DNA of 7,238 nt from NCBI GenBank assembly GCA_014860725.1, contig JACZJD010000490.1, forward strand, positions 1 to 7,238. The letters are read 5' to 3'. A program made the translations under genes and the position numbers. Under the pieces are notes generated by a model. It was given only the letters and a program-made list of their open reading frames with translations. It searched no databases and was not told the DNA's origin. Each line of letters opens with the position of its first letter. The stretch's first letter is position 1. This document shows, piece by piece, positions 6,719 through 7,238 of the stretch. Origin of the DNA: Aquamicrobium sp. GTDB taxonomy: Bacteria > Pseudomonadota > Alphaproteobacteria > Rhizobiales > Rhizobiaceae.

Positions 6719-6832
6719 GCCCCTCATCCGCCTGCCGGCACCTTCTCCCCGTGAACGGGGAGAAGGGCGATTGACCGCAACGTTTCCGTTCCCCCTCTCC
6801 CCGCTTGCGGGGAGAGGGTAAGGGTGAGGGGC
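6719..6832. repeat. RIME1-like palindromic intergenic element with three stems
   Basis: A 114-bp element closed by an outer stem: GCCCCTCATCC (6719-6729) pairs with GGGTGAGGGGC (6822-6832), 11 pairs including one T-G wobble. Inside are two strong hairpins. The first is an 11-bp perfect stem, 6741-6751 with 6756-6766, and loop TGAA. The second is a 12-bp perfect stem, 6793-6804 with 6807-6818, and loop TT. The two inner stems share the TCTCCCCG / CGGGGAGA core. Size, the two large palindromes and the sequence style match the rhizobial intergenic mosaic element RIME1 (about 108 bp) as I remember it. It lies in the gap between the Lrp-type gene and the adenine deaminase gene and would be present in any transcript running between them. 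Neither hairpin is followed by a T-run, so it is not a standard intrinsic terminator. Confidence 0.8.
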
Positions 6833-6856
6833 GGCTCAGCGCAGACGTGAAAGACC

Positions 6857-7238
6857 CTACCGGTCGAACTTGGTCGCCATGATCACCGAGGTCTGCGTCC
6901 GCTCCACCCCTTCGAGCGCGCCGATGCGGTCGACCACGGCGTCGAGCGCCGCGACCGAGCCGGCCGCGACCACGGCCATCAGGTCGACCTCGCCGCTGAT
7001 CGAATGCAGCGTGCGCACCTCGCGGATCTCCTTCAGCTCGGCGATGGTGGGCGCCGCATGCTTCGGCTTCACCGTGATCATCACATAGGCGCGCACCAGC
7101 GCCCGCTCGGTCGCGGTGCTCATGCGCACCGTATAGCCCGCGATCACGCCGCCGCGCTCCAGCCGCTCGATGCGCGCCTGCACCGTGGTGCGCGACAGGC
7201 CGAGCCGCCGCGCCAGCTCCGAGACCGGCGCCCGCGCA
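6857..7238 (-). CDS. Lrp/AsnC-family transcriptional regulator, N-terminus beyond the window
   Basis: A partial DNA-binding regulator, about 126 residues visible. The frame stays open to the right edge, reading ARAPVSELARRLGLSRTTVQ just before the GTG at 7181-7183; that GTG is therefore an internal valine and not the start. This segment is the winged helix-turn-helix, with recognition helix around SRTTVQARIERLERGGVI. The remainder is the RAM effector/oligomerisation domain, with HSISGEVDLMAVV containing the GxxD ligand loop, and the end TSVIMATKFDR typical of the family. About 25-30 residues are missing, judging from the usual 150-160 length. Members bind as dimers or higher oligomers and commonly sense amino acids; the ligand here cannot be read. 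It points toward the adenine deaminase gene 234 bp downstream. Such regulators often control a divergent neighbour, which would lie outside the window. Confidence 0.93.
   Translation of the reverse strand, partial: ARAPVSELARRLGLSRTTVQARIERLERGGVIAGYTVRMSTATERALVRAYVMITVKPKHAAPTIAELKEIREVRTLHSISGEVDLMAVVAAGSVAALDAVVDRIGALEGVERTQTSVIMATKFDR

Noticed and set aside
6719..6832. The hairpins as an intrinsic terminator of the Lrp-type gene.
   Set aside because: The stems are strong but no T-run follows on either strand, and the overall form is that of a dispersed repeat.
1..7238. Mobile element, phage, CRISPR, toxin-antitoxin, tRNA or rRNA content.
   Set aside because: No transposase or integrase, direct-repeat array, cloverleaf or rRNA sequence was recognised on either strand.

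Overview
The window is a 7.2-kb piece of high-GC chromosome that looks like an alphaproteobacterium of the Hyphomicrobiales (Rhizobiales), possibly the Mesorhizobium/Phyllobacteriaceae side. The support is the strong G/C bias at third codon positions, the style of the proteins (a DUF1697 protein with an LFRGVGG start, a DUF900 lipoprotein, a COG1001 adenine deaminase), and a palindromic intergenic element that closely resembles the RIME1-type repeats of rhizobia. The placement is inference from memory of these families, not from a search.

Layout, left to right. Positions 1-170 are non-coding and hold two degenerate palindromic repeats. On the minus strand, ilvA (threonine ammonia-lyase, 741-2009) is followed after 24 bp by a DUF1697 protein gene (171-716), probably as one transcript. 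A 91-bp divergent gap (2010-2100) separates ilvA from trkH (2101-3561, plus strand), a potassium-uptake membrane subunit. Sixty-eight bp later is a lipoprotein alpha/beta-hydrolase of the DUF900/COG4782 family (3630-4802, plus), which starts at a TTG behind a strong ribosome binding site. It converges, with only 2 bp between stop codons, on an adenine deaminase gene (4805-6622, minus). Between that gene and the next lies a 234-bp gap holding a 114-bp three-stem palindromic repeat (6719-6832). The window ends inside an Lrp/AsnC-family regulator (6857 to beyond 7238, minus), whose N-terminus is off the right edge.

The genes are mostly independent housekeeping functions: isoleucine biosynthesis, K+ import and purine salvage or catabolism. 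No mobile element, phage, CRISPR, toxin-antitoxin or defence system is visible. I see no convincing previously undescribed system. The items most worth a second look are the structured intergenic repeats, the uncharacterised lipoprotein hydrolase next to trkH, and the somewhat divergent adenine deaminase downstream of an Lrp-type regulator. Several very long open frames (538 to 1060 codons) opposite or across these genes are GC-rich shadows, not genes.
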